A DNA stretch of 64,000 bases, taken from assembly GCA_007922225.1 (NCBI GenBank), contig ML680098.1:3764679-3828678 (forward strand), written 5' to 3'. Shown here piece by piece: positions 1 through 13,655 of this stretch. Source of the stretch: Emydura subglobosa. Lineage: Eukaryota > Chordata > Testudines > Chelidae. The position numbers were made by a program, and so were the translations under genes. The first letter of the stretch is position 1, and every line of letters starts with the position of its first letter. Under the pieces are notes generated by a model. That model was not told where the DNA came from and searched no databases. It was given only the letters and a program-made list of their open reading frames with translations.

Positions 1-45
1 GGAGATAAAACTTCATGCTCCAGGTCTTAAGCCAATCTCTGACTA

Positions 46-185
46 TTAGTAATTAGGGTAAAACCTCCCACAGCTACCTGCTATGGGGTTTCTTACACAT
101 TCATCTGAAGCATCTGCTGCTGGTTGAGTTACTGGACTAGCTGGACCACAAGTGTGATCTGTATGGTAATTCCTACCAGAAGGTG
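46..185 (+). repeat. Fragment of a turtle-typical interspersed repeat (CR1-like 3' end)
   Basis: The stretch contains a diverged form of a recurrent reptile repeat ending. It reads 'tcttacacattcatctgaagcatctg', with a degraded middle, then 'actagctggaccac' and 'tgatctgtatggtaattcc'. I recognise this as similar to the 3' part of common turtle retroelement copies ('ctagatggaccattggtctgatccagtatgg' type). No boundaries or target-site duplication were found. The small ORFs overlapping it are incidental. Assignment to CR1 specifically is inference. Confidence 0.5.
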
Positions 186-2439
186 TGCAATGGGTAATGA
201 AAGGGCCCAGTGTTTGTTTTGATTCCTTTGTTTGATTGTTTTCCCCCGTGATCTGGCCTCCTCCATAGGCTGGTGCAGAACAGAACAGTTTGGCCATGAC
301 ACGTGGCCCTTCCCAACAATATGCTGATCAGGAGCAAGCAGAGGAAATTTCTTCCTGCCCATGTGCAGGGGAGAGGGGGTTCCCAATCTGTGATTTAAAA
401 TGTAGACTCAGGAGAAAGCAAGATTATCCTAGCTCTCAACCGGCACACCCCTTTGTTTGCTGTGTGTGTGAATTAGTCAGCATTCGCATAAAATGTTCTC
501 TGGAACACATAGCTCCTGAGCAGCATGATCTAAAGGAATAGAATGTATCTCATCAGTCTGGTGCAGTCACAGACACAGGCCGTCACATGACACCAAGGCA
601 GGAAAAGGATATCCAGAGGGGAGAATCTGGGCAAGAAGGACCAGGCAAACTAGGAAATACAATGTCCACCAAAGGCAAATCAACTGAGGATAGCTGCAGA
701 GGAGAATGCAAACTAACACACAGCTTTCTCAAATTTCCATCACTGCAAGAACAATCATCTCCCACTTAGTCAGCAACGTCACAGTGACTCATTGCTCACA
801 GTGCCAGCTGTCCAGAAATAACCCATGCCACGCAGCAAAAAACAATAGAAAAGTAGCATATCAGTGACATGGATCCACCTAGAGTCCCTGCAGGCAGTGG
901 AGGACAACAAAAGTCTAAAACTACACTACACTTTATAAAAGGCTTGGGGAGTTCCCACTGCAGCAGACACTCCCCAGTGCCCCTAGACACAGTCTTCAGG
1001 CAAAGATCAATATGCATTTTAAACTTGTGGCAGGATTATACTACTTTTATGCAAGCGGTGCATGCTGACTGCAGAGTTTGGCCAATGGCCTATTCCACTG
1101 GCAACATATTTTAGGAAAGTCAGAGGGACTATTCTAAAAGCAAACTATTGGATTGGAAAACAGTTACCATCTCAGTGGGTTGTACCATTTACATATCTAC
1201 AACTTCTGAATTGGCTACATTGCTTTCAACACAGGAGCTTTTCTTGAAAGATCTTGAATGCTATGCTAGGTTGTCAGACACAATTAGATCCATAAGTGGC
1301 ATAAACTTTGCAGGCAGTTGTATCTAATGTGACATTTTTGTCTATGAGATACAGTTTTAATGTAGAGTAGGCACAACTATGGTGACAATTATATAAACCA
1401 GGTGATCCAGCTTCTGCTGGTCAGCAAACAATATAACAGAACCAATTTGCAGCTCCTTGTTGGCAACACAGTGCCTTTATTTACAATCTTGTCACTATTT
1501 TTGCTTAAACATTTGTTGTTATTTAACGCACTCATTTATCCAGGGAAAACATTTCAATTCATATCAGCTTGTACAACCCCTGACCATTGCCAAATTGGGC
1601 TTTTCTAGTTCTGAATATATGGCATTAGAATTCATACCCAAATAAAGTTGACCGTTGATAGAGTATTGAAGAGGGTAGAGATAGCAGCCTATAGATTTGG
1701 CTTCCCAATTTTTGACCAGGGAATTTACTTATTAGGTTTTGCAATGTATTTAAATAGCATCTGGAATGTTGCCATGTAGTAAGTCAATATAATTCCGTGG
1801 TCAGGAATAAATGCAATCTTATATGCAAGGCTAATGTATAATTTATGCTTGCCCCACCTAAAAAGAAAACAAAACAGCAGTCATTTCTATAGTCATAGGT
1901 TTTTCTATGAGCAAGGAATGCCACCTGTTTGTTCATGTGGGGTTTTCCCACCACCTCTGACCCCTATCTCTGTTCCTCCACACAACCACCTTTTCTTTTT
2001 AAGTACTCGTCCTCACAGATTTATTGGAGCAAATATATTCTGTGTAGGGTGAAAAGGCTTTTGTGACCTGGAAAGATAATTGAATGTGGCATGTATCTAT
2101 CATGTCTTCAGTACATTATTTAAGACATATTTGTATGCAAATACTGCTTAATTCTAGTTCTGTGTGAATGCTGAGGTACCCACTACCGTTGCAAGAATTC
2201 TTTTTTCTGACAATAGTTGTCATTAGTGGACATGAGTGGACTTTCTAATTTTTTTTTTAATTGACAAAGCTTGCAGTTAAATGTTCCCAGGCTTTTTACT
2301 TAACCAGGAAGTCTTTAAGCAGCATGACTTAAAAAGTAGCTTAAAAAGGGGGCAGAGGATATTTAATAATTATTTGTGCATGTAACTTGTATAAATATAT
2401 GTAAACGCACACTCTATAATCTAAACATTATATATGTGA

Positions 2440-2960
2440 TGGTCCTTGGCTGTAAAATTCAGATCTGGACTCGGGCACAAACTTCCCCAAGTTTCTGGGC
2501 ATTTTGGACCCAGAGTTTATATTTGGGCTTAACTTTTGTAGCACCATCTATAAGTAAGGTTGCCCAACTCTTCTTTCCACAAAGACCCCGTTTTCAGTTG
2601 CTTATAACTTTGCCAAACTTTAATCATTTGGGCAGCAATTATCTATGGCAGCTGTGTCTGCATGAGGCTGAACAATTTTGGAAAATTTCAGTGAAAACTA
2701 TTCGTTTCTGAGAACAAGGGGAGGCGGAAAAACATGCTGGTGACCTTTTCTTTAAGTCCTAGCTCCTCCCTGCATTGGCTGAATATAATAATTGGTAGGG
2801 TCTGGATTTGTGCTGTGAAAAGTTGTGAAAATCTGCCCAAATTTGGCCAAGTTTATAAGCCTTTCAGAAATGCCAGTTTACATGTGCTCAGTGGAGACTT
2901 TTTTAGAGTTTAACAGCGAAAATATCCAAAGATTCCATCCTCACTGAGCACACTGCATCC
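2440..2960. repeat. Possible old unclassified interspersed repeat
   Basis: This block differs in texture from its surroundings. It carries phrases such as 'ttttcagttgcttataactttg' and 'ggaaaatttcagtgaaaac' that I associate with a repeated, unclassified reptilian element. I see no terminal inverted repeats, poly-A tail or coding capacity. The 111-codon ORF inside it has no recognisable domain. Confidence 0.3.
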
Positions 2961-3389
2961 CCTTCCAGTTCCTACATGTGGCCAGACTACACGTGTGCCA
3001 CCCCCATAGAGTGACTGAGCATGCTCAGTTCTCATCGCCTCTGCTATATGTGACGCCACTGCATGCGCACCATACCCACGGAGAGACTGAGCACCTTTCA
3101 GCTGAGGGCTGGAGGGGGCAAAGCCAAGCTTTCCTTTGTAATCACTGCTTCTGGCTGCTTTTGACAAGGGACGCTGGAGCCGAGAGCAGGGAGCCTGTCT
3201 CTCCCGTGGTCTCAATTTCTGGTTGCTTAATTTGAGACTCTAGGATTTGATCTGCAGAAGTGCTGAGCAATCGCAGCTGAAATCACGGGAGCTTTGCTTT
3301 GAACATATAATGTGATGCATAATTCTAAGAACTTTGAAAAATTAGGTCCTAGTGTCTCAAATTGGGCACCCAAAATTAGTGAACACTTC

Positions 3390-3530
3390 TGATCTTAATT
3401 TCTCTGTTTCGGCTCTCCATATGTAAACTGGGGATAACGCCACCCCCTCGCAGCGTCACGGGGTATTACGAAAATAAATTCATTAATGTTTGTGAAGCAC
3501 TCACTCAGGTACTATAGGGATGCACATCAT
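3390..3530 (+). repeat. MIR/CORE-SINE-like fragment
   Basis: A degraded copy of the MIR core is visible: 'ttctctgtttcggctctcc', 'tgtaaactggggataac', then 'gtgaagcactc' towards the 3' side. These match the order and spacing of the MIR consensus (cctctctgtgcctcagttt, tgtaaaatggggataat, gtaaagcgctta). The tRNA-derived head is not recognisable. It is an ancient amniote SINE remnant in the sense direction. Confidence 0.6.
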
Positions 3531-6500
3531 ACAAAAGCCTATGAGGAAATTAATAATTCTGTGTTCAGAGCAAGGTTTGAATGGTATGCAGTAAATAGCG
3601 ACTAGGGCTAAATATAGAACAATGAGGATAAAACAAAATATTGAATTGCTGCTCATTAGCTGAGGATCATCCAGCCTATGTACTGAATAAGGCAGAAGAC
3701 TAGTGGAAAAAATGTTATGGGATTATGTAATTAAAGATTGGATCATGCATATGCACAAAGGTGTCTAATTAAGGTTAATTCTGACATTTCCTGCTTTTGA
3801 ATGCTTGACCTTGCAACCTTAATGTTTTTCTAAAATAGTTTGTGTGTGTAATATATTGAGAGAGGAAAAAAATTTATTCTCAGATCCAGCTCAGCTACAC
3901 TTAGCACAGAACAGGTGGGCAAAGGGGTTTTATGTCATCTTTAACCGCCATCCTGGATACCTGTTTGGCTTCCAGTCAAGTTAGGGAGGTACCTCATGGC
4001 TGTTGTAATTTATACCTGGCTGTAATTGTCCCTACGGAGTTATTCCAGCAGAACAAGAGGTAGCCAGAGCACAGCGGCACTTCATCCACCCCCATACAAC
4101 AAGAGCTGTGAAACCAGGGTGTTGCAGAGCCAGCTATGATAGCCAGCCAGGGATTCCCCCACGATGGGAAAATTCCTTAGCTGGCTACCAGTTAAGTCAA
4201 CATTACAGTTACTCTGTTGAGCTGAGGAGCATTTAGCTAAATCAAACAGACCATATAAGACCTGCCTTTTTATAAATGGGGCTGCAGCTACGAAGGGATT
4301 ATATGTTTAATATACATTTTATGTGAAGCCTCATATATCCAGTGAAGCTCTGTGTGACCTGCTTGATTTAGCTAAATGGTATTCTAATGTATGTGACAAT
4401 TTGTATCGCAAAAGTTCAAATGATTCCCATGCATACCTGCCATGTTGTACTTAACTGCACTTTTCAATAGCAGCTTATCTAGGGATGTAGCGGAGTCTCC
4501 ATCACTCGTCAAGATAGATCTTTGTTTTTTGGGGGGAAAGAAGGGGTTATAAACAGATGGTTTCAGCAGAGGCCATGAAGGCCTGTGCAGTGAAATAAAG
4601 GTGACATTCTTCCCTCAGCTTCCCCTGATTTGCCTGACTGGTCCTGGTCTGGCTCCTTGAAGAATCTGACCACGTCCCCTGAGGTTTCCGTTGTGTTTTG
4701 AGTTCCTAGTGTGTTTATCTCAGTGTTCTTTTGCCCAGTTCCCACCACTATAGATTCTGGGGTGATGTGGCCCACTTATGTATATTGGTTTTTATTGAGG
4801 GTCCTCCCTCAAGAACCAAGGATGTTTGTGAGCTTCCTAGGATTTCCCTTGATCAGAGGCAGATTAAAATTCATCATTCCAAGGAAGGGTTTGGTCCATC
4901 TCAGAGATGGTATTTTGAACTCAGGGAGAGGAAGAAGAGGGGTCAGATAATCGAGGCAATACCTGGGCATCATCTCCACTAATTGCTTCTTCCTCCTCTT
5001 CGAGCCCTGTTTATAGTTTTGTCTCATTGGTTATTTTACAAAGCTAATGTTGTATTTCACTCAGATCCTAAATCCTGAATATGATACTGGATCTGCAGCT
5101 AAACCAGTCTACATTATTGCCAGTTTTCCCCTAAGCCTCACACTATGCCAGACAAGGCTACTCTGCATTGTCTGAATGTCAGAGATGCCTTCCCCTTCCA
5201 TTTGGATAGCCTTTTAAGAATTCACCATGGCTTTTTCCGGCCTTTGAGGAAAAGACCAAGGGAATAGCAATCTCTGGTTAACCACGTGCTAATCCAAATG
5301 GTCCCAAACCTATATGCAAACCTGTTATAAACAAGCTTGAATGCCCAGGCCAGGAGGGTTTAAAGTATATCCCTCTAGAGGAGCAGCTGCCTCTATGGCT
5401 TCCCTTCAAAATGTCTCAATTGCTAAAGCTGCCAACTGTGAGTTCAGTCCACACATTTAGAAAGCATTATTCTCTCAGCACATTGAGTCATCAGATGCCT
5501 GATTTGGGACAGCAGTAGCCCCGTCATTATCTGACTAACTCCTCCTGTTGACTGCTTGCTAGTCTCTGTAAACAAGGATGTGCAGAGATACTTTCATGAT
5601 GGAGAAAGGAATTAATCATATGTATTGCTTCTGCGGATCCCTGCTGACTCTCACTCCATCCCCTCTTATTCACAGTGTCTTTATTTTATAGATAAATATT
5701 TGGTAGAAAAGACCATGAAACATTAGATCCATGGTCAATATACATGCACCCCAAATAATAATACTGCTTCAAACCTCCAGGGTGCATGACTCTTAAATGT
5801 GGATCTGTACTGGCAATATAGTGCGAGAACTCCAGTGACTCTTGTTTCTCCTTCCTCTGTTCCCCATCCTAACCCCAACACCTCCAGAGTAACATTTATC
5901 AAGTGCCCCCACACAGCATTTCACTTTCACAATATTTTCTTGTTGAAATCTTACAGGATGGAAATGTAACTTGTTTTTTTACACATCAGACAAACCACAC
6001 TCAACACAAAATATTTGTCTTCAGTTGTAACTAAAACTGTTATTTGGCTTTCTTCCCAAAAACCAGAAAGACAATTATACTTAACTGTTTAGAGATTTAT
6101 AAATACTGTACTGGAGTAGCCTCTGGGTAGTAACTTTAGATACTTGGCCCAATAATTTTCTTTTATTGGTCAGTGATTTAAGTCTTATCTTGACTCCTAT
6201 ATAGTAAGAGCAGTACATTTCATTAAACCGCTTACTAAACAATAAAGAAAAGCCAACTTATGGCTCCAAGCAGGTCTAAAGTACTGAAAGAAAGGCTGTA
6301 CAATAGCATTTCTTCCATGGACATTACAAGACAGATAACTGTTGCAGTGCAGATGTATTTCAGCAATAGCAATCCTTGCAGCTGTTTTGTGAATGACTTC
6401 AACTTATGAGAATTTTCCCTAGGAACAGTATTTCACCACATGAGAGATCTTCGTAAGGCTTCCATTTATAATTCTTGTAACAGATTCTCCAACAAAAAAA

Positions 6501-8639
6501 ATAATAAAGGAAAAAAAATAAAGAGGAGGGAACTCCTGGGTAATATGTTTCTCATTCATCATGGAAAGGTTCTTGTGGGAGAAATCCTACAAAATCGAGT
6601 AAATATATTCAAAAATGTATACACATGCTTTACAATATAGCAGATTACACAGGCTAACATAACTTTTAATAGGAAAAGCTTAAGGATCTGATCTAGTTCT
6701 CGTTGACGTTAGTGGCGCTTTCACACTCAATTTCCATGCAAGCAGAAGCAGGATCTAATTGAGAGGACAAAAATGGACAATGGAGTTGTTTGTTAGCCCC
6801 TGAGTTGGATTTGATTAAATTTGTTTCACAATTATTAGATACAGTAGTTGTAAAATTAGTGCTCCTTTTTGGGGCCAATCTTGCAGCCCATATGCAGGAA
6901 AACTATTAAGACTAACTTCAGGTTTAAGTTATATCCCATTGGTACCCCATGATTTCTTTTTTCTACTACACACCAATCACTGTTGATCTTTTTTTAACCC
7001 AGAATTGTTAAATAAAAATCAGCTAGAGTATTACCAGTTTTAGAAGTGAGAAAAGTTATTTGTCTTAACCCTTCAACATAGTCTGAAAATACTTGGTCAA
7101 TAAATGTTCTGTATCAGTTCCAAGCATGACAGTTGAAGTGGTGAACATGTAACACTTGCATGCAATGTTGAATTGTAGTACATGGGATATGTTTCTAACA
7201 AGTTCAAAAAACAAATGGTTGGGAATTAATTTGTATCATCAATATCTGTAGAAGATGCTTTTTTGCAGCATGTTGAATATATATTGTATTCCATCTTTGA
7301 ATATTCTGTACTTCACAACATTAAACACAGATGACAAACACAGGATATCCTTCAGAACCCATAACAAGTTTGCCAGGAGAACTTTGTATATAACAACTCT
7401 CATATAAACACCCTATTGAGAGGATGATGGCTAGTGATCTCCCAGCCCATGGGATACACCCTCCAGAAAGAGGATCACATCCAGAGTTTTCCCAACCAAT
7501 GAGAGTTAGGGAAACAGGAAATATGAGGCTGGTCCTTAACCCTTTTCCCATATTAAAGGCCAAATTCCACTCCCCACACAAAGCATGGGGACCTATGCAA
7601 CTTATCGAGAAATGGAATATCCCCTTTAACCTAAAGCCAGCATATACAGCAGCTGAATTTTATCTATAATAGAAGCTACAGCCCTCTATGCACCTTGATT
7701 GTTCACATATTTGCCAGCCATGTCCACTTGCCAACATTCCCCAAAGACATACATGCCTACCCTATCATGCTATGCAGAGAACAACTATGAAGCAAAGTAA
7801 GTGTTTCAGGACATGAATTAATCCTAGATGGCCTCTCTGTGGCTTCCACATACAGTCAAAGGTGAAAGATTTAAAAAAACCCTGAGAACATGACATCTAA
7901 TCAGCCTGAGAACCCAGTTTTAAATACCTGGGTTTCAGTATTAGTAAGCAACTTATTAGTCAATTCCTAAGATGAGAAAAAGTCAGCTCTGGCCAGTTTT
8001 TTTAAATAATAATGTAATTTTTACCAGGGATTGCTGGATGCAGCAGGTTCTTATAATGTCTCTCAAGTAGAATCCAGGGGCCCTAAACGTGGTGAAGTTA
8101 GTGTGAAAGTTCATGATATAAAAAAGATCAATGATATTTATTATGGAGAAGTACAGCAAATCACTATCTACAAATCTTATCTATCCTAACCCTAGAATTG
8201 ACCTTTACTTTGGGGTCAGGAAAATGGTTATTCATAGAAAAGTTTGTGATTTCTTACTGGGCAAAGTGATTTAATTTCCAGGATTTTAGGTATTTATCCT
8301 CCTTTCCTATGTTTAATAACCATAGAAATGTGTAAAAGAGGATGTCTCTTTTGCATGGCAAATATACTAATTAGTGGGATTTTCAAAAAAAGCTCATCCC
8401 TAGGCCAGCTATGTTCCCAGTCAAGCCAATGGGAGTTGTACCATTGATTTCAGTGGGAGAAGAGTTAGGCCAACACTGAACACTGAGAATCTCACATTAA
8501 AATGTCAACTATTTATTATGTATACCGATTTATAGTACTTTATGGAAAAGTGCACCCATTCCAGCTAAATGGAATATTAAAAACAAATGAATAATGTAGC
8601 CAAACCCTAAAAAAGATGTAGAATCAATTTTCAAAGTGA

Positions 8640-8790
8640 TTTCAAAATTTTCCTAAGTGAGTTAGGAACCTAAGTCCCATTTTCAAAAGTGACTTAAGCA
8701 CTTAAAAGCATGGTCTTTTTGAAAGTTGTAAGTGGTTAAGTCTCTTGACTTCATGAGAGTTGGGTTGCTAAATCACTTTGGCCCATAAGC
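8640..8790. repeat. Palindrome-rich ancient repeat ('cccattttcaaaagtgactta' type)
   Basis: The stretch has alternating motifs: 'ttcaaaattttcctaagtga', 'cccattttcaaaagtgactt' and 'ttgaaagttgtaagtgg', ending in 'aaatcactttggccca'. Segments on the two sides are roughly reverse complements (aagtgactta/taagtca-like). This texture recurs near 31.6, 35.6 and 56.0 kb. I interpret it as an old non-autonomous DNA element or MER-like repeat. The class cannot be decided from sequence alone. Confidence 0.45.
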
Positions 8791-9299
8791 AAACCCAGAA
8801 CATCCCTATACCCTTACTGGCAAAAATGCTAAGATCACATATGAATGATGCCAGGAGCTTTAATTAAAAATCATGCCTAGTTAAGGACACACTTGCATTG
8901 CATATTCCATGGGTGATCCTTGCACTTTTGCTGCGATGGATGTCTTCCCTTTTCCATAAGGCATTCCAAAACACTCTGCCTAATCAGGCTCTTCTGCCAA
9001 GTTTGGTGATTTAATCCCACACTAGCCAGCTGAACTTGGTTTTTTTCAATTGCCAATTGGGCAGTTCTTTTTTGAAATAAACCTTTCACAAGTCTAGGGC
9101 TGAGCATCCTCAATGAAATAAAATGTTAGGGATGCTCAGAACTTCTCAGCACCTGCCCCATTTCAGCACTTTGCTCACACACAATACTATTTCAGGTTCC
9201 AGGGCTTCTAAATAGCAGTAAAAGAACAGAACATTAACTGCCTACAATACACAAGTGAAAATAAGCCCAAATAGTTTTGGCATCGTCTTTATGCTACTG

Positions 9300-9440
9300 T
9301 CCCACGTGGGTTGGTTGGCTATTTTTATTTACAGTAAAGCAGCACCTAAAGACTGCAGCTGAGATCAAGGCCCCCTTGTGCTAGGCACTTTACACACCCA
9401 CAGTAAGAGAGAGCCTTTGCCCTGAAGTGTTTACAATCTA
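9300..9440. repeat. Fragment of a widespread reptile/bird repeat ('ttgtgctaggcactttacacac')
   Basis: Within this stretch 'agatcaaggcccccttgtg', 'ctaggcactttacacaccc', 'agtaagagagagcctttgcc' and 'ttacaatctaagg' occur in the order I know from a common sauropsid interspersed repeat (consensus-like 'gggccccattgtgctaggcgctgtacaaac ... cccaaagagcttacagtctaa'). It runs directly into the hairpin repeat at 9441. I cannot name its family securely. Confidence 0.5.
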
Positions 9441-9560
9441 AGGCCCCAGTCCTATGAAGACTGTGCTTAACTTTACACATGAGTACTCCCATTGACTTCA
9501 GTGGGACTGGTCAAATGTATAAAGTTAAACGTGCACAAGCCTTTGCAAAATTGTGGACTA
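9441..9560. repeat. Imperfect hairpin repeat (palindromic MITE-like)
   Basis: The left arm contains 'actgtgcttaactttacacatg' and the right arm 'atgtataaagttaaacgtgcac', which are near reverse complements. The centre is 'actcccattgacttcagtggga', itself palindromic. This is the clearest copy of a family seen repeatedly in the window with a 'ccattgacttcaatgg' type centre. It has no coding capacity and is probably an old non-autonomous DNA transposon. Confidence 0.6.
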
Positions 9561-10866
9561 AACAGATAAGAGAAACAAAGGATGAAAGGAGGCTATACAT
9601 TCAGCCAGGCTAACTACCTGCTTTATAGCCATTTTCTTTTTTCAAGCAGGACATCCTGGTCCTCCAGCCCTTGAGAGGAGGGAAGTTTCCACCCAGGATC
9701 CTTATCCCTTCTTTGTACTTTCCCTGCAGTGAGAAAAAACTTAGGTCAGGAAGTTTTCAATTCTGCTGCTGTGTTGGGCAAGGGTAGAGGGATGTTTCAC
9801 TGACAACATTTCATTGCCTGTATTTGAGGGATGCAGCTAAATCCTGGCCCCAATTGCTTTCCAACTTTCACAACCACCACGTCGCCCTCTAGTTTCAGGA
9901 AATTTCCGCTATGTCCATAGGAAAATAAAACTGGACAAAGTAAATAATACAGTACATCAAATGTGATTTCACACTTAAACTATAAACACGTTTAATAGTC
10001 CCAGGACTGTTATAAATTCACTGTGGCTCATTTTCTATTATTTGTTGTTCAAGTCTCCAAAGCAAACCCCATATTATGCAGTGGTGGGTGTGTTTGCATG
10101 TGTGCGCAAGCGCTTTTCTGATGCTGAGAAATAAAAAAAAAATCCTCTCTTTTTATGAGCATTAATTATACACTAGACAAGGAAGCAATTGCCTCTGTGT
10201 TATGAAATATTAAATCAAAATGCTTTCTGCTCCCAGATGTCCTAGAGATAAATACAGCAGTATTTTGAAGCCCCACTTGGAGCTATTTTGCCTGCAAATT
10301 TATAGTTTTGTGTCCATTTTCAGAAAATCCTGTTTTATGTGAAGTATAGCACTCTTGGTAGTTTTTAAGGAGCAAACTCCTCTGGAGTTGCCTATGTAGG
10401 CAACAACTCTTATGTAGATTGCACACAAGGGATCTGAAGTTGAAAGGCTCCTTTAAGATGACAAATGGGTTGAAAGTGTTATTGTCTTTGATTGCATGCT
10501 TTACATCATCTGTATGTAGGAATAAGAGGGCTATACTTTATCTTTAGCCATTTTATAAATATTTAAGTCCTTACAGTTGCCTAAAGATATTAAAGCATAT
10601 TTTACAGTAGCTGGGATATAAATATTATATATAGCACAAGATACCAATGTAGTTTAATGAATTCATAATTTTTTGTTCACTTTTATTGGAATGTGTTTTA
10701 TGTTCTAAAAGTTCCATTTAAAGAATAAGATACCATTCTGCTCCTGGACGACATGGGAACTAATAATAAATGTTATCGGGGCTCCTTTAAATGATGATCT
10801 TGAGGCTTCAATTAACTGGAAGAAAGGAAGCATTGGCATTAGGGTGAATTTTCTCTTCCCTGGTTT

Positions 10867-10888
10867 AAAAAAAAAAAAAAAAAAAAAA
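10867..10888 (+). repeat. Homopolymer run of 22 A
   Basis: An uninterrupted run of 22 adenines occurs in the large intron. No retroelement body with a matching 3' end is recognisable immediately upstream, so it is listed as a simple repeat rather than a poly-A tail. Confidence 0.9.
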
Positions 10889-12659
10889 GATATCTTTTTG
10901 GAATAAACAATTTTGTTGTTTCAATCTTAGAGTTTCCAAAACTGGAAGTTTTGTATTGGGTAGTTTTTGTTGTTTTTGCTCTATCTCTATATTTGTAAAA
11001 GCTGCTTATTTGCAGGGGGAGAGACATATTTAGATCCAATTATGTACGAGCATTTTTGTTTAAACTGACAATTAACTTTCCAAATAGTCCTCTATCACCA
11101 GTCTTTTTTGTGACATTAAAAACAGTATTTTTCGTCTCTATAAATACAAAGGTGTGCTCTGCTCATACCTGGGAATATTTTCAATTTCCTGCAAAATATA
11201 AAGAGTTTCTCTTTAATATTTCACAAAGTTTCTCTAGTTCCCAGTGGGAGACCATGCTGGGTAATGCTTGCTAATTACCAACAACAAAACTAGACATACA
11301 AAGCTGGTAAATTACCTGACCCCTTACATTTTAATGAGACAACAAGGATTTCATGAAGTGATGTTGTTTCAGTGGTTAATGGTGTCAGCAATGTTGTAAT
11401 TGTAGATTGAGGCACATTAGCTGAACAACCACATGTAGGAAGGGTTTCTCTCGACAGGCCCACTGGAGAATAGAATGGTATTATCATTAAGCCTATGTCA
11501 TTTGCATGCTGCTAATCACTTACTTTATTATCTCGTGTATCCATTGTCTTTCTTTAATTGCTCTTTAAATTAAAATTAAAAATAGTTCCAATGCCCCGAA
11601 TGGTAGTGATAGCATCTTGATTATGAAGATAACTTCAAGAAAATGAAACATATAGATAATATATTACAGGATTACGAGATAGTTATGTGCGGTATCACAT
11701 GAGCCTCATAAACATAATTTTTGGTATCTTTCCTTGCTTTGGCACATATTGTTTGTTTAATAAATGGTTATTTATATGCATTGGAGCAATTGTTTTAGGA
11801 AAGTAGAGTGTCACTGTTGAGCTTGTCTTTAGTTTGGAAGGTTGAAGATAGATAAAACTTGGTTAGTGCCACGTCAACATCAAGAACAGTCTATCCAATC
11901 CAATAAATATCGTTAAGCGATCAAAAGGCTTTAACCCAGTTCTGTGTCCTTTTAATTCTTTGGTCTCTGTGATCCAGTGTTGAGAGTGGAATTATAATAC
12001 CTGCTATTTGGCTGCAGAGCTGCCATTGAAGCTTGACAAATTCAGTGCAAACCCTTTGAAAGTGGCGACATTTTTGTCCACAGACCTCATTTTAACAAAT
12101 CAATGACCAAATGTCACTAGAAGCCAGAGACAAGGTTTGGCTTGCAAGAAACAGAATTTGAACCAATGGCAATACTGGAAAAAGCCATGTGATTTGCCCA
12201 TAGTGATTTTCACAGCAAAATATGGCTTGAACCTGAATTTCACTCGTGAGCAGCCACCTCGCAGCTTACAGCTTACGTTCATTAATAAAAACAACCTTTG
12301 ATGAACAAATCACAGATGCAAAAAAAAAATCAAATGAGCCACTGCAGATTTGTGTATGCAGACTGAACTCAAATCAAAGCTCAACCTGCATTTGCAAATC
12401 AGCTTCTTTTGCACTTTCAATCAAGCATTTTCCAGAGCTCAGTATCCTTCCAAACCAAAACTGAAATACATTCTTACACCTTTCTAAAACAGTTTCTTTA
12501 AAGCAGCAGGAGGAATAGAGAATGTTGTTGATTCGTATTTCTTGGTTTCTGATTTGACTTGATCTGGTAATATTGCAGTTAATGGAAATTTGGCTTTAGA
12601 ATGTAATGGATCCAGAATAAGTCTAATTGTTTTTTCGTTTAATTTCTACAGTGCCATAG

Positions 12660-12750
12660 GTATATGTGAACCTTTACAGACATACTGTGGGGCCCTGAAG
12701 AGCTTACACTTTGAGTTAAGACTTACACAAGTGCAAAGTAGAGATGGGTT
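12660..12750. repeat. Short fragment resembling the 9.3-kb repeat family
   Basis: The segment 'actgtggggccctgaagagcttacactttg' is followed by 'agttaagacttacacaagtg'. It resembles the 'cccaaagagcttacagtctaa' part of the repeat at 9300-9440. Only about 60 bases are similar, so the call is weak. Confidence 0.3.
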
Positions 12751-13615
12751 GTCTGATTTGGGCACTGTTCTTGTTGATTCTAGGTTTGGCTGTTTTGAGT
12801 TGTTGTTTTGAACTTTTTATGTAACATTAAATAATTCAGTTTTCTGGTGTCAGCATGGAGCATGACTGGAGGTTAGTGATGAAAGGCAAGACAGTAGATG
12901 TGTTTTGACAGACAAAACTTAACAGCATGTATTTTCTTTATATTTTATTTTTGGTGAGCCTGTACCCCCACACAGTATCAGAGCTAGTATCAACAACAGC
13001 ATGCCCTTCTCACATGGGTGATGCACCCATAGGGATTAACTGGTTCCATTACGTTTGAGCAGCAGCCTGTGCTAATAGGGCTTGGAAGAATTACAGGGTC
13101 CAGAGAGAAAATGTGTTGAAGTAAAAATACCACTAGATGATCAACACACTATATTATTTATAACAAATATTCATCGGTTCAAAAAATGATTGTAAAATGA
13201 CCCTGTACTAGAACCATCAGATGTTTCAACTCATAAGCTAAGTATTCAGAAAACTATCTACATTGGAAGAGACCAAAGATCTGTGAGGTGTTCCTGTTCC
13301 TATAAGTATCCTACTAAAAAAGGAGGTCCTTCCGTAAAGAGTAACTTTGGCCATGTCAAAATTATTGTTGAATTGACACATCTAACTTTTCCTCATTGTG
13401 AAATCAATTCTCAAGAGGGCCTTTAAACTAAATCTGCTTTAACTTTAAATTGATTTGCTTCTTAAAAGAAGGATTCAGTCAGACATTTCTATGATATGTG
13501 ACTATAATTTACCAAATTGCCTATTTTTAAACGTGTAGGGAAATAGATAAACCTCAGATACTCCATTAAAACCCTGTTTTGTTCCCCTGTTTACATCCTT
13601 GCTGCATGCGGGCGA

Positions 13616-13618
<3 letters not shown>

Positions 13619-13653
<35 letters not shown>
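13619..13653 (+). repeat. (CA)n microsatellite
   Basis: A perfect CA dinucleotide tract of about 17.5 units lies in the first intron, directly after a 'gcgggcgagcg' stretch. It is likely polymorphic in length. Confidence 0.95.

Positions 13654-13655
<2 letters not shown>

Noticed and set aside
2910..3235. Opposite-strand ORFs of 101 and 85 codons in a GC-richer patch
   Set aside because: No domain is recognisable and the codon choice follows local composition. They may belong to an old repeat, but not to a gene I can support.
13619..13653. CA tract as part of a CRISPR-like or tandem-gene array
   Set aside because: It is a simple dinucleotide microsatellite without spacers.
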